DNA of 64,000 nt, taken from Molossus alvarezi (taxonomy: Eukaryota > Chordata > Mammalia > Chiroptera > Molossidae). Numbering within the stretch: position 1 is the stretch's first letter; every line of letters starts with the position of its first letter. The notes beneath the pieces were generated by a model, which ran no database searches, had not been told where the DNA came from, and was given only the letters and a program-made list of their open reading frames with translations. Shown piece after piece: positions 1 through 14,127 of the stretch. The stretch covers positions 88,196,001 to 88,260,000 of the forward strand of contig CM073885.1 in assembly GCA_037176705.1 (NCBI GenBank). The letters run 5' to 3'. A program made the position numbers and the translations under genes.

Positions 1-891
1 GTGTGTGTGTGTGTGATCCAAATAAAGGTATTTGGCAGAGTTAGCTGCAAGAATGTTAGAAGAATCTAACATTCCTGTAAGGGGAATGTATTTAATCTTT
101 CATTGTAAAATACATTTATTTATTTATTTAGACATAAATTATTTATTCAGTCTCCATTATACATTGTGCTCTGTGCTCAGCTCTCAGAATTTTAAAGATG
201 AAAAGAACATGGACCCAGCCTCAAGATCGTTGGCTCTAGAGAGAAAGACAGATAAGTGAAGAATTTCAGTGTAGGTGGAGGAGCAGGGTGATGGCATCTG
301 CAGAAGGTGTCATGGGAATAGGAAGGAGAGGAGGGTCACCTGACTCGGAATAAGACAGAGAAGTCAATTACTAGAGGCGAGACAAAGCCAAGCTCTAAAA
401 GACAAGTAAGAGAGCCAGACTTGGGTTTGGGAGGAAAGCATCTGAGAAAGAAAAGGCACTCTGTGATACGCTCATTGATTCCACAGGGAAAATGCATTCA
501 CAATGTATATGTGTATCAAATTATCACATTGCACATTTATATCTCAACAGGAGAAGAGCCTAGCATGCAAGGGTAGGAGTGAGCAGAGTCAAGAGAAGGA
601 ACCAGAGAATAAAATCACTCCTCACACGTCAGGCCGGCCGCGAGGAGGGGATGTCTAGGACCACAGCTTGCAGTACACCTCAACCCCGTGGGACTTCTGC
701 CGGCCTTCCGTTGGGGAGGACTTCAATGAAAACCATTCAGTTAAGTCATGACTTAGTTTCCCATTTGATTCATGAATCAGCACAGATAAAATCAATTGTT
801 GATGTGTAAAAATTACATATTGATGTTTGATAGTACACCATATATAGAATTTATGACTTACACATGGGTGTTACTGTAAACTTCATTTTTA

Positions 892-1108
892 TTTATTTAT
901 TTTATTTTTCTTTATTGGTTTTTAGAGAGAGAGGGAGAGAGAGTGACAGAAATATCGATGAGAGAGAACATCAATTGGCCTCCTCCTACATGCCCCCCAC
1001 TGGGGATCAGGCCCACAACCTGGGCATGTGTCCTGACCAGGAATTGAACCAGCAACTTCTTGGTATATGGGTCAACACTCAACCACTTAGTCACACTGGC
1101 CAGGTGAC
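892..1108 (-). mobile_element. VES SINE, older type
   Basis: VES is a tRNA-derived bat SINE. It has a head with RNA polymerase III A and B boxes, a body, a CT-rich region and an A-rich tail, and is mobilised by L1. Here the head (GGCCAGTGTGACTAAGTGG on the minus strand) is at the right and the A-rich tail at the left. Flanking repeats AAACTTCATTTTTA (878-891) and AAGCTTCATTTTTA (1109-1122) differ at one base. The copy is diverged. Confidence 0.88.
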
Positions 1109-1159
1109 AAGCTTCATTTTTAAAGGCACGTATAATATATTTTAAGGCAATGATTCAGA

Positions 1160-1290
1160 ATCACAAAGTCATCGGAGCTGGAAATCTTCTGGTTCAATTT
1201 CCTCTTATTGTAGAGGAGAACACCAAGGCCCAAAGAGATTGTCATTTGCTCCAGTCACATGCCAGAAAGGGGTAGCATCTACAAGGACAG
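1160..1290. repeat. Ancient mammalian interspersed repeat, class not settled
   Basis: CGGAGCTGGAAATCTTCTGG ... GTAGAGGAGAACACCAAGGCCC ... resembles the widespread 'GAGCTGGAAGGACCTTAGAG ... ACAGATGAGGAAACTGAGGCCC' repeat. A second example lies at about 43260-43400. I cannot assign the family from memory. Confidence 0.45.
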
Positions 1291-3229
1291 AGTTCTCTGC
1301 ATATTTTATGGCACACAGTGCCTGCCTCCAGTATCTGCTGTGTGTGTATGTGTGCATGTGTGTGTGTGTGTGGGGGGGTGTATTGTATAATATACATAAT
1401 TTTATCTTATGATTTATGGAGAGTCACTTTGGATTTTAAGCACAGTAGTAAAAACTTGGGTGAGATTTGTTTTTTAGAAGGATCATTCCTTGTTTTCATA
1501 GGGGAATGAGTAGGTGGTCTTTTCAATAACACGACAAAGGATGATATTGGGCCTAAGTAGAGGCTGTGGGGATTGGTAAGAAAAGAATGAACACATCTTA
1601 GAAACAATAGGGAGTTATAATAGACATGATTTGGTAACCAGGTGGACGTGGTGGGTGAGGAAGCAGAGAAGCTGAGAATAGTTAACTCATTTCTGGGCAC
1701 GGGCAACTGAGTAACCCTGGAGGAGGTATCTTGTGGGACACATGTGAGGCATTTAGGGAGAAAGAAGATGCCAAGTAGCCTTGAACTGAGTAGGATTAGC
1801 CTGAAATTGGAGGAGTGACAGATGTCACAGTCAGATCATCTTCACATCCCTCAGGATGCTAGATGACAATCTTGGTATTTGAGATAGTTTGTTGCTTCCA
1901 GAGGCATGTACATAAATTATAATCACTATTCACTGATAATACTACTGTACTTGAACAGTATCTTCAACTGCCATTTTATATAATTTTTTATTTCCACTTC
2001 TGTTTTTAGCAGAATAGCTTGTGCAGACCAACCATCTCACTGAGAACAATTAGACAATCTAAACAAACAAAATCAGTTGAAGGCACCAGAGACTGGCCCA
2101 GGCAGCAGGGGTTTGACAGCCTAAGATCTCACAGAGAATAGAAATTGAGAAAGATGAGGTATTTGACACACTTTTTCCCCTCAAGATCTTTACAGATTTA
2201 TAAGCTGAGCTAAGAGGTTGAGACACTGAGCTGAACTTCTAGCAGTCATCAGTGTTGGAGGAACAAAAACTGCAGCTGGGAATCCACCGAGGAGCAGCCC
2301 TGGTAGGAACCCAGGCTCGGGAGTGGGAATATGCTTAGTGTGCTGAGGGAACAGCTAAGCAAACTGAACAAAGGGGAGGGTGCAGGAGATGTGACCAGAT
2401 CACATAGACCCAACCCACTGGAGTATGTCACAGGTTAGTTTTCGAGGAAGCAGACTCTGAAATGGATATTAGTGTGCAGGACGTTTATTAAGGAGTGCTT
2501 TTGAAGTAAACTCTTGAGAATGGGAAAGAAAGTAAATAGGGTTGGGGAAAGTTGGGTTGCAATGCAATCTCCACAAATGCATCAGTCCACCCGATAGGAA
2601 CTCTGAAACTGAGAATACTCTTCAAATTGTCCCAGTTGGGATAAGATGGGAAGGCTATGACAGGCCCACAATGAGTACTAAATATGGCATGAAAACTGAA
2701 ATTGCCGTGAGTACATCAGAGTGTGGGAGAAGAGGAATTGGAGACAGTAACTAGAGACAGTTCTTTGAAGATTACTGCCATAGGGAATAAGGAAAGAAAT
2801 AGGGTGGTAGCTGGAAGGGATGTATAAGTCAAGGAAGAGTTCCTCCTCTTTCGGTCTGAGATATGTTACAGTTTGCTTGTGTGCTGAAGGTAATAACGCA
2901 GATTGTATTTGTTCTGAAAAGTCATATATGAAAGGGATTGCAATTACTGCCTCGGAGGGAGGAGGTGTGAGGCAGAATAAGGATAGTATTTACCATTTTA
3001 TATCTTTGCCTATGTTATTTAATCACAAATCAATCAATAATTTAAAGTTAAACAGATAAAGAAGATCTTTACATATTGACACAGATATTATGTGAAGCAA
3101 GAGAGTGGGTTACATAATTGTAACAAATGTATTTTAAAAACTGTGTAAATATGAATATAAATATGGACTAAAAGTCTAGAATAATATATACTGAGTTGTC
3201 AAAACGGTTATCTCTACAGACTATGAAAG

Positions 3230-6200
3230 GAGAATTCTTGGACTCAATAAAACGCCAGCAGAGTGAATGAAAGCTACACAGACCATCTCTCAGGACCAAA
3301 TTGGAATTACAACTAAAATAAAGACAAATGGTTGGGAAAAACCAATAAAAAGGCAGCTGGAAAGAACCTGTATAACCAGGGATGCAAAAAGGACAACAAA
3401 TTGGGCCTGGTAGGAACTGTGGAGGTGTGAGAGAGTGAACTGGGAGCTCAAGAACAGCAGCTGAGGGCTATTTTAGCTGTGAGCAGTTCCCCTTAAGTCT
3501 TAGAGTCTAAGAAGTTGGGATTAAAACCCCATGCCAGCTCCACAGAGCAGAGAGATGTAACAGGGAAAGACACCCACATAACACCTGGCTGAGATCACCA
3601 GAGCTGAGGCTTGGTCCAGCAAGGAGAGGCACAGGGGAAAATGGCCCCCACCTGATGGGTCAGAGCACCAAATTAGCTATAGCCACTCACCATGGGCTCC
3701 AGCAGAAGAAGGGTAGACTGGACTGGAACTATGTGAAGAGAGTCAGGGGTACAGAGAGCTGGGAAGGAGGACACCAAAAGTTTTATGCTGAATCATTTCC
3801 TCATAGGACAGTAGCCATATTACTCAAAGCCCCTTCCCTGAGCCCTGGGAAGAAGCAACAGCCCATCCCTCAGGAATTTACCACCACCAGGCCAAGTCAG
3901 AGAAATGCAAATTGGTGCTCATTAACAGCTACAGACTGCCAAGAAGCAATTGCCCCACCCACTGGAAATCCTCTTACCTTGTACAGCTGAGGGATTTTTC
4001 ATTCAGTTGAGGGCTACAACCCAAGGCTCATCAAGTAACTGATGATAGCCTGCAGGAAAAAGCTAGAGGATAACTGAACCTTTGCTTGGCCTGCAAACCC
4101 ACCCAGAAAAGTAAGATTTGACAGTGGTGTTTAATATGGGTGCTCCCACACTCATCCAAAACCAGTAGAAAGAACCACAGTCAATGGACCACCAACACTC
4201 ACAGGGAACATTTGGCAGGCTCCAAACCCACTGAGACAGCCAAAATGGTGAAACAAAGAAACAAATCTCAAATGAAAGAACAAGAGAATTCTAGAGAAGA
4301 AGAGGTAAATGAAATGCAATTAAGCAAGTTATCAGGGGTAGAGTTCAGAGTAATGATAATGAGGAAGCTCAACAGGATGAGTAAAGGGCTCAGCAGCATG
4401 AGTAAAGATATAAACACATTGAAAATGTGTTTATTTGGAAATTAAAAACCACCAAGCAGAAATGAAGAATGACAAAGCAGAAATAAAGAACACATTGGAA
4501 GGAATAATCATGAGAGTAGAGGAAGCCAAGGATAAGATTAGTGAATTACAAGATAGGGTAGAAAAAAAATTACCCAATCAGAGAACCAAAAAGAAAAACA
4601 ACAATTAAAAAACAGGAAGACAGCTTAAGAAAACTGTGGGACAATATGAAAAGTAACAACAACCATATCATAGAAGTTCCAGAAGAAGAAGAAAATGAGC
4701 AAGGGTTAGAAAATATATTTAAAGAAATCGTGACATAAAACTTCTCTAACTTGGTGAAGGAAAAAGGAATACAAGTTCAAGAAGCACAGAGATCCCCAAA
4801 TAAGAAGAATCCAAAGAGTCCCACACCAAGACACATAATAATTAAAATGCCAAAAAGTAAAGACAAAGAGAGAATCCTAAAGGCAGCAAGAGATAAGCAA
4901 CAACTTACCTACAAAGGAACCCCATAAGGCTATCAGCTGCCTTCTCAAGAGAAACACTACAGGCCAGATGGAAATGGCATGAAGTAATTAAGGTCATGAA
5001 AAATAAGGATCTATGTCCAAGACTATTCTACCCAGCAAGGCTATCACTCAAATTAGAAGGTCAAATAAAAAGCTTCCCAAACAAACAAAGGCTAAGGGAA
5101 TATGTTAGCCCCAAACGAGCACTGTAAGAAATGTTAAAAGGACTGCTGTAATAAGCAGAAGAAATAGGAAGAGAAACATAACTATAATAAACAAAAATGG
5201 CAATAAATAAGTACATATCAATAATAACAACCTTAAATGTAAATGGATTAAAGGCTCAGATAAAAAGACACAGAGTAGCTGAATGAATAAGAAAACATGA
5301 CTCATATATATATGTGTGTTTTACAAGAGACCCACCTCATAACAAAAGACTCACATAGGTTGAAAGTGAAGGGATGGAAAAAAAATTTTCCAAGGAAAAA
5401 AAGCTGGGGTAGCAATACTCATATCCGATGAAATAGACTTCAAAATGAAGGCTAGAGACAAAGAAGGTCACTACATAATATTGAAAGGGACTATCCAACA
5501 GAAGGATATAACCTTGGTAAATATATATGTACCCAATATAGGAGAACCAAAATACATTAAAAACTTCTGTAGGACTTCAAAGGAGAAATTGACAGCAATA
5601 AAAAAAAAAAATAACAAGGAAACAGAGACTCCAAATGATACACAGATTAAATGAATTTAATAAATATCTACAGAGATTTACATCCCCAAACTGCAGAATA
5701 CACATTCTTGTCAACTGCACATGGGACATTCTCAAAGACAGACCACATGTTAGGATACTAGCTAAGTCTCTACAAGTTCAAGAAGATTGAAATCATATCA
5801 AGCATCTTCTCAGATTATAATGGCATGAAACTAGAAATCAATTACAATAAAAACACTCAAAAACATCCAAACAAATGAAGGCTAAATAGCATGTTATTAA
5901 ACAATGAATGGGTTGCCAAGCAGATCAAGAAAGAAATTAAAAACTTCCTGGAAACCAATGAAAATCAACACACAACAACACAAAATCTATGGGATGCAGT
6001 AAAAGTAGTCCTGCAAGGGAAGTTCATAGCACTACAGGCCTACCTCAAAAAGTAAGAAAAATTTCTAATTGACTATCTAACCCTACAATTTAAGAACTGG
6101 AAAGTAAAAAGAAAAACCTAGAGCAAGTAGAAGAAAAGAAACGGTAAAGGTCAGAGAAGAAATAAATGACATAGAGACTAAAAATTAGAAAAATATTAAA

Positions 6201-9200
6201 AGATTAATGAAACAAAGACTTGGTTCTTTGACAAGATTGATAGACCCTTAGTCAGACTCACGAAGAAACAGAGAGAGAGGACCCAAATAAAAAAAATTAG
6301 AAATGAAAGAAGAGAAGTAACTGACACCACAGAAATAAAAAGAATCATTAAAAATACTAAGAACAATTATACACCAATAAATTGGACAATCTAGGTAAAA
6401 TGAATAAATGTCTAGAAACACACAGTCTCCCAAAATTGAACTGGGAAGAGATAGAAAACTTGAACAGACCAATGACAACTAAGAAAATTGAAGTTGTAAT
6501 CAAGAAACTCCCAGAAAACAAAAGCCAAGATCTGGATGGCTTCACAAGGGACTATTACTGAACATTCAAAGAAGAACAAACATTCATTCTCCTCAAATTA
6601 TTCCAAAATATTCAAGAAGAAGGAAGACTTTCAAACTCATTCTATGAGGCCAGCATAACTCTAATTCCAAAACCAGACAAAGACATTACAAAGAAAGAAA
6701 ACTATAGGCCAATATCCCTGATGAACACAGATGCCAAAATTCTTAACAAAATATTAGCAAGTCAGATACAGCAATACATTAAAAAATTATACACCATAAC
6801 CAGGTGGGATTCATCCCAGGAATGCAAGTTTGGTACAAAATTTTCAAAGCAATAAATGTAATACACCACATAAACAAAATGAAAGATAAAAAAACATATG
6901 ATCATATCAATAGATGCTGAAAAAGCATTTGGCAAAATCCAGCACCCCTTTCTAATAAAAACGCTCAGCAATGTGGGAATAGAAGGATCATATCTTGACA
7001 TAATAAAGGCCATGTATGAAAAACCTACAGCCAACATCATACTCAATGGGCAAAAACTAAAAGCATTTCCATTAAGAACAGGAACAAGACAGAGATACCA
7101 ACTTTAGCCACTCTTCTTTAACATAGTACTGGAGGTCTTAGCCACAGCATTACACATGAAGAAAAAATAAACGGGATCCAAATTGGAAAGGAGGAAGTGA
7201 AACTGTCTTTATTTGCAGATGACATAATATTGTACATAGAAAACCCTAAAGACTCCATCAAAAATCTACTAGATTTAATAAATAAATTTGGCAAAGTAGC
7301 AGGATATAAATTAACATCAAGAAATTCACAGCATTCTTATACACCAATAATAAAGTCACAGAAAGAGAAACTAAAATAAAATCCATTTACCATTGCAAAA
7401 AAAAAAAAAAAAAAAAAGATACGTAGGAATAAACTTAACCAAAGAAGTAAATGACCTATTTGCAGAAAACTACAGGACATTGAAAAAAAGAAATGGAGGA
7501 AGATATAAAAAAGTGGAAGCATATACTGTGTTCATGGACTGGAATAATTAACAACATTAAGATATCCATACTGAGGGTGTCAATGGGGTAAAAAAGGAGA
7601 AACATCTGTAACAAAAATAAAATAAAAAATAAAAAAAGATATCCATACTACCCAAAACAATCTATAGATTCAAAGCAATCCCCATTAAAATACCAACAAC
7701 ATATTTCACAGAACTAGAACAAATACTCCAACAGTTTATATAGAACCAAAAAAGACCCCAAATAGCCACAGCAATCTTGAAAAAGAACAAAGTAGGAGAG
7801 ATCACAATACCAGATATCAGATTATACTACAAAGCCATTGTAATCAAAACAGCCTGGTACTGGCATAAGAACAGGCGTATAGATCAATAGAACGGAACAG
7901 AGAACCCATAAATTGACCCAAGACATTATACTCAATTAATATTTGACAAAGGTGGCAAGAGCATACAGTGGAGTAAAGACAGCCTCTTTAATAAATGGTG
8001 TTGGGAAAATTGGACAGCTACATGCAAAAAAATGAAGCTAGATCACCAACTTACACCATACACAAGAATAAACTCAAAATAGATAAAATATTTAAATGTG
8101 ACTTGAGAATCTATAAAAATCCTAGAAGAAAATGTAGGCAACAAAATTTCAGACATTACACGTAGCCGAATTTTCAATGATACAACGCACCTAAGGCAAG
8201 AGAAACAAAGGAAAATTAATGCATGGGACTACAACAAACTAAAAAGCTTTGCACAGCAAAAGAAACAAGCATCAAAATGGAAAGGGAACCCACTACATGG
8301 GAGAGCATAATTGTCAATGACACCTCAGATAAGGGGTTAATTTCCAAACTATATAGAGTACTCATGCAACTCAACAAAAGGAAGACAAAGAACCCAATTA
8401 AAATTGGGCAGAGGATCTAAAGACACCTCTTCAAACAGGACATACAAATGGCTAAGAGACATGTGAAAAAATGCTCAACATCATAAATCATCAGAGAGAG
8501 GCAAACTAAAATCACTACAAGGTATCACCTCACACCTACCAGAATGGCCGCCATCAACAAATCATCAAACAAGTGTTGGCGAGGGTGTGGAGAAAAGGGG
8601 ACTCTAGTACACTGTTGGTAGGAATACAAACTGGTACAGCCACTATGGAAAACAATATGGTGTTTCCTCAAAAAATTAAAAATGGAACTGCCATTTGACC
8701 CAGTGATCCCACTTCTAGGAATATACCCTAAGAAGCCTGAAACACCAATCAGAAAGAATATATATACCCCATGTTCATAGCAGCACTATTTACAATAGCT
8801 AAGATCTGGGAACAGCCCAAGCTCCATTAGTAGATGAATGGATAAAAAGCTGTGGTACATATACACAATGGAATACTATGCAACTGTAAGAGAGATCTCT
8901 TATCCTTTGAGACGACATGGAGGAACCTGGAGAATATTATGGTAAACGAAATAAACTAATCAGAGAAAGACAGATACCACATGATCTCATTTATTTGTGT
9001 AATATAATGAATAAAATAAGATGATGAATAAAAATAAACCCAGAGACATAGAAAGAAGTATGGTTCACACTGACAAACCTCAGAGGTGGAGGGTAGAGGG
9101 TGGGGGAAAGAGATAAACCAAAGAGCTTACATGCATATATGCATAACCAATGGACATAGACAACAATGCTGTGGGGGGTGGGGCGGATCGGGAGGAGGGT

Positions 9201-9272
9201 GTCTATGGAGGAAAAAGGGAAAACATCTGTAACAAAAATTAATTAATTTAAAAATAATAATAATAATAATGA
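3230..9272 (+). mobile_element. Old, near-full-length L1, decayed
   Basis: A broken L1 running left to right. The 5' UTR-like part (about 3230-4240) is followed by ORF1 remnants (about 4244-5150, MVKQRNKSQMKEQENSREEE). ORF2 begins at ATG 5197 (MAINKYISI), keeps [11 protein letters not shown] near 7203-7235, and ends in a 3' UTR with AACATCTGTAACAAAAATTAATTAA and an (AAT)n tail near 9272. Stops and frameshifts occur throughout, so no protein is made. An A-run at 7399-7419 and a nested 65-bp L1 tail at 7573-7637 interrupt it. The 5' boundary is approximate. Confidence 0.85.
7573..7637 (+). mobile_element. Tiny 5'-truncated L1 insertion nested in the old L1
   Basis: About 65 bases matching only the last bases of the L1 3' UTR (GAGAAACATCTGTAACAAAA) plus an A-rich tail. 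It is bounded by perfect direct repeats, GATATCCATACT at 7561-7572 and again at 7638-7649, which is a target-site duplication cut into the host L1. Confidence 0.85.
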
Positions 9273-10557
9273 AAATTTCAGCCAAAGATACTTTTCACAT
9301 ACAGAGTCAATAGCTGCAGGATCCTGTAATATATTAAAAGGAAAGTCAAATCTTGACTTTGGGATCCAGGGTTGGTATGAGAGCCACCCTTTGCATTAGA
9401 TGAAGCAGACTTTTCTGTAGGGTGACTATGAAGAGGGAATAGAAACACAAACACGCCTCTTATGAGGCCCATTATTCTTTTAAAATTACATGGTCCACAA
9501 AGCATTTTTAGGGACAGAAACATACAATGACAGAGAACAGTTGTAATTTTCTCTCTTTCTCTTTTCGTCCTTTCTTCCCTCTCTCCCTTTATCCCTTTCT
9601 TCTATGAGAAAAGAGGCAACACCATACTTCCAATCTGCTGCTTTGCACCCAGATTGCCTTTTTGTATAACTCAACTAGTACTTTCTTGGACTTTATCTAT
9701 TAAAGAAGGCCTGTGTGTATATAGTATGTCCATTTGTGTTGAAATCCACTTATTTCCCAGCTGTTGTTAATGATGGATGTCCAATAAACACTATAACTTT
9801 TTAAACCAAAAAAAAAGAAGAGAATTCTCACTTTTCTGTTGTTTGATTTTTTTACAACAATCTTGTATATCAAAAAAATATATAGTTCATATTTTCAAGG
9901 TATCATATATTAATCTGCAAATATGAATTAATCGTCTGTGTGTTGAAGTAATCAGGAAACCCACTAGACACTTTTCTGGGCCACTGAGACCTTCAGGTTG
10001 GAACACGAGGGAGTGGGGGCTGAAGGGGTCAAAGAAGAATCAGACCTGGGTGGATGGAGTAAATAAAATACATTAACTCTTGAGAGAATGTCTTACATCA
10101 CTTTATATACCAAACCTTGCCTATATAGTGATACCTAAATTCAAAAAATTTATAAATGAAATGAGATTTTGAAAAAATCTTTTGGCTCCACGCTGGTTTA
10201 TACTAAATCACAAAAACCATTTTTTCCCTTACTTCAGAACAGCTATGTGAATCACTTTACACAAAAATGTACAAATCATGAAAAGAAATCTAACATCAAG
10301 AAAGCATGGCTGACCATAAATGGGCACCTTGACTATGAATCGGGCACAGACGTTTAGGAAAAAAGCCTTTCAGATTCTGCATGTTGTGTTAATTGTCTCC
10401 ATCGTAAGACTTCAAAACTTAACACAAATCTTTCACTAATGCAGGATCCCACATAGAATTTACTATTCAGGTCAATTATAAATTGTTTCCTTTTCAAAAA
10501 TGACCCCAACTTTCTCTTATTTGAAGCTACAATTTTCATCCAATTCTGAAGAATAGT
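9273..10557. other. Intronic stretch, no gene seen
   Basis: Unclassified AT-rich sequence between the old L1 and a VES. The short frames have no family resemblance. A T/C-rich patch lies at 9547-9605. Confidence 0.5.
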
Positions 10558-10576
10558 TCAACTGCTTCTTTTTTCT

Positions 10577-10839
10577 TTCTTTTTTTTTTTTTAAATCCTC
10601 ACCCGAGGACATTTTCCCATTTTATATTCAGATAGAGCAGGAGGGAGAGAGAGGAAGAGAGAGAGAGAAACACTGACGTGAAAGGGACACATTGAGTGGC
10701 TGCCACCCACACGACCCAACCAGGGCCAGGGACAAACTGCGACGGAGGTACGTGCCCTTAGCGGGAACCGAACCCGGGTCTCTCTGGACCGCAGGCCGAT
10801 GCTCTAACCCTCTAACCGCTGAGCCAAACCGGCCAGGGC
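10577..10839 (-). mobile_element. VES SINE, hairpin-tailed type
   Basis: Complete copy, head at the right (GCCCTGGCCGGTTTGGCTCAG on the minus strand, last base outside the insert), and tail with the TCCTCGGGTGAGGA hairpin at the left. The 19-bp repeat tcaactgcttcttttttct is identical at 10558-10576 and 10840-10858. One unit CTAACCCT is duplicated in the head. Confidence 0.95.
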
Positions 10840-11601
10840 TCAACTGCTTCTTTTTTCTAAATGTCTGACAAAGTAGCCAGCATTTCTCTCCCAAACAAAC
10901 AGCTGCCTATCATTTGTTTGAATTGGGACATACACATTTAGTCAGAATGTTCTCCTCAAGACTAGTGAGAGATACAAACCCCAGCTCCAAGGTCCAATTC
11001 TCTTACATTTGGAACTTGTTTATCTTATAGCTCAAGGCAAACTGCAAATCCCAAATTGTCTTTTTAAGCCCTAAAACCATCATAGCATCAGTTTAAGGAA
11101 GGTAGAGAACTCTACAAATCCCTTACTAATTAACATACTAGAGATTACCTGAGCACAAGAACTGTGAAAAAAGACAAATATATGTATCTATTTGGTACAG
11201 AAAATGTTCAAGAACAATGTATAAAATCATGATAGAGTCTGAATCCAATTTTTGTATGAATGTAAGTAAAAAATGGAAAAAGGAAATACATAAAAAATGG
11301 CATAGTGAATATCTTTAGTGGGCCATAGCTGATTTTTATTTTCTCATCATTTTTCTAAGAATGATTATTATCCATACAATCGGGGAGATAATGAAGTGAT
11401 TTTTAAAAGCAATTGTATGCAATGCTAAAAATCTATCAAAGAAGTATATGTTAACTTAATATAAGCCATTTGCTCCTAAGTCTAAACCTAATGGAATACT
11501 TGCTTGGAAAGCACCCCTCCTCCCCCAAATCCCTAGGGGTCCTTTAACATGCCAAATTTTCATGGATATAGGACTGGGCAGCTTCATCCTCTGCTCTGCT
11601 C

Positions 11602-11604
<3 letters not shown>

Positions 11605-11651
<47 letters not shown>
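11605..11651. repeat. (GA)n microsatellite, about 23 units
   Basis: Uninterrupted GA dinucleotides followed by a T-run. There is no gene context. Confidence 0.97.
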
Positions 11652-11657
<6 letters not shown>

Positions 11658-12359
11658 TTGCAGTGCCCTCTAACTTGAGACCAGCTCCTTCCCCATGGAT
11701 ACTAATTTTATTCTGAGCAAAGCAGACAATGTAGTAGAAATCAGGAACTCTCATGGTGAATTCCATTATACCAAAGAGCCTGTTTATGATCTCTTCCAGA
11801 CCCTCTATTAGTCCAACCATTCTCCCTCCCTCTACCATGTAGCCAGGCACTATCCACCCTCATCTCCTGCCTAAAACAGCCATAATCATCTTTCTTACTA
11901 TAGAGTCATCACAATGTAGTTTGTAGGGACTCCCCATAAAATCTACCCTGGCATTCACCTTCTTTCCCTGACCTGCACCTTGAACAGATATATATTTCAA
12001 GCCAAACTCAGTTTTCCACATGCTGATAATCTTTCTGACATCAGATTACACTTTTGTCTTTTCTGATGGCGGAGTTCTCCTCTGATGTGTCTTCTACCTC
12101 ATTTGGCTCCCTCCCCCCCGCCCCCGCCCCACTGAGAACATGCAGTCCATCTGTAATCCTGGTCACCGGGGCTGTTAGCTTAGCTGCTTCTGCTTCACAT
12201 CTTGATTCCAGTTGGAGCTGGAATTTTCCTTCTCACTGTTCACTTACTTAATCACTCAGTCATCTGTTTAGCAGAAGGACCTCATCTCCCTGACATCTAT
12301 CCCTTGGTTTCATAGATCTGAGCATGATGCCTGACACATCTGATGGCAATCACACGTGG

Positions 12360-12408
12360 ACTTGGCTTGCGGACATGTGTGTGCACGTGTGCGCTTGTGC
12401 ATGTGTTT

Positions 12409-12442
<34 letters not shown>
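12360..12442. repeat. TG-rich low-complexity run
   Basis: Imperfect GTGTGTGCACGTGTGCGC followed by a pure (TG)n stretch, with alternating purine-pyrimidine over most of its length. Confidence 0.9.
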
Positions 12443-12443
<1 letters not shown>

Positions 12444-12669
12444 ATGCTTCTTGGCAACTGCATTCACTGATGTTGGCTCTTAATCACTGCATACAAAAAT
12501 TCAAAACTCCATACATGGCAGTGCTCAGCACATGCCTTGCCTCTGGGTCTTAGGGCTGACGCCCACCAGGCCTATCAAGCGATGGGAAAGATTCACTGTG
12601 GATGCTAAACCCCCGCGAGGCAATACCCACTGACCAGAGAATCTAAAGCTCTCACCATATGAAATACAT

Positions 12670-12912
12670 TTATATAGCGCCTCGTATGGCCAGTCATCAT
12701 TCTCACCACCTCACAGCTACTATTTAATGCAATGCTTATCACCACAGTATGAAGTAGATGCTATTATTACAACCATATTTTTTCAGAAAAGGAAAGCAAG
12801 GCACAGGGAGCTGCCTTGTGTAGCCATGTAAGAGGCGGGGCTGAAATTGGAACCCAGACAGTTGGGCTCCAAGAATCAACTCCCTTAACCACCACTGTAA
12901 ATTGCCTCTCAT
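12670..12912 (-). mobile_element. MIR SINE
   Basis: The order of blocks (ATTTAATGCAATGCTTATCACC, GAAAAGGAAAGCAAGGCACAGG, GGCGGGGCTGAAATTGGAACCC, TCCCTTAACCACCACTGT) matches the reverse complement of the mammalian MIR consensus. Confidence 0.75.
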
Positions 12913-13609
12913 TTGTAGCAAAATCTCTATAAATAAAAATTCTTCCTCAGTACAAAGATCTGGCTAAATTGATTTGGGGGACCAAAGTCGTAAATATGCC
13001 ACAAGGCATTTCTTCACGTCTGTGGCACACACTGGTCTTGGACCTGTGGCACTGACTTGGCTTGTCAGGACAGACTCACACACATCGGAGGCCGAGTGGC
13101 CTCAGAGCCCCCACACCCAGCCCGCGCAGCCATTATTTGGGAGAACTGTGACCCTCACCATCCGCCTCCCTCTTCAGCCGCTTCCACTTAGGATTTTTCT
13201 ATCACTTTTAACTCTGCGATCCAGAAAGATCCTCAACTTGGGGCCCAGTGTCTGAGGGTTTTCATCTTTCTCTGACACAACTAGAATATGGCTAGATGAA
13301 AGTCTAAGTATGGAAACAAGGCTAAAATACAGCAGGAGACTTGGATTGCTATATAAATATCCCCATACGATGTATTTTAAGGTGATCCACACAAAGGAAG
13401 CTCAACTTAAACCTCTCCCAACCCCATTTTGCTGTTTGCTCCTGCCTGAGTAGATTCTGAGCTGGTTTTGGGGGGGGGGGGAGGCTCCTGAATTAAGGAG
13501 GCACGATGCATTTTTCCATGGGTCTCTCAATCCCATCTAGAAGTTGCTTTTGTAGATCCACTCTTATTCTCGGCCCTCTGCCGACAACTCTTAAAACCAA
13601 ATCACTGTG

Positions 13610-13722
13610 AGAATGTGAAGCGCTCGAGGTCAGAATTGTTGTCAGTTTTGTTCATTGCTATGTCAAGAAGAACGCCTGACATATGGTAGGCTCTCGATAA
13701 AGATTCGTTGAAATGATAAATA
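13610..13722 (+). mobile_element. L2 3' end fragment
   Basis: TTTTGTTCATTGCTATGTC ... GCCTGACATATGGTAGGCTC ... TAAAGATTCGTTGAAATGA matches the recalled mammalian L2 3' end (GTTCACTGCTGTATCCCC ... GGTGCTCAATAAATATTTGTTGAATGAA). Confidence 0.65.
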
Positions 13723-14127
13723 TAAGACACTAGAAAATATAGCATATAAGTATGTCAAGGAACAATATATTGAACTTTTGTTTCAGCATGGAAATAGGAA
13801 CATTTTAAGGTCCTAGGCAGATAATAATTACGATATTGCGTAGTTAAAAGTGGGCTTGAAACTTTTTTATGGGTAGTTAACAGAGCTGAAAATGATTTCT
13901 GGCTGCAGACTCGGCTCATCAGATTGAGCTGTAAGGACTCAGGTGCTCCACTGGTTGGAGGCTAACGCTGCAGACAGAAGCTGGTCTACTTGAAGCTCCA
14001 CAATGAGAAAATTCATCAAGACGCCTCTTTTGAAGTCTTGCTCTTCACAGAATAGTCAATATACACCTGCCGTCAGTCTTTCAGGACACCTTACCTAAAT
14101 GTCACCTTCAAAATAAGAACTAACAAC

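Noticed and set aside
2025..3060. Possible ancient LTR or L1 5' region
   Set aside because: Some strings (GTTTATTAAGGAGTGC, GGCACCAGAGACTGGC) feel repeat-like, but I cannot assign a family or boundaries.
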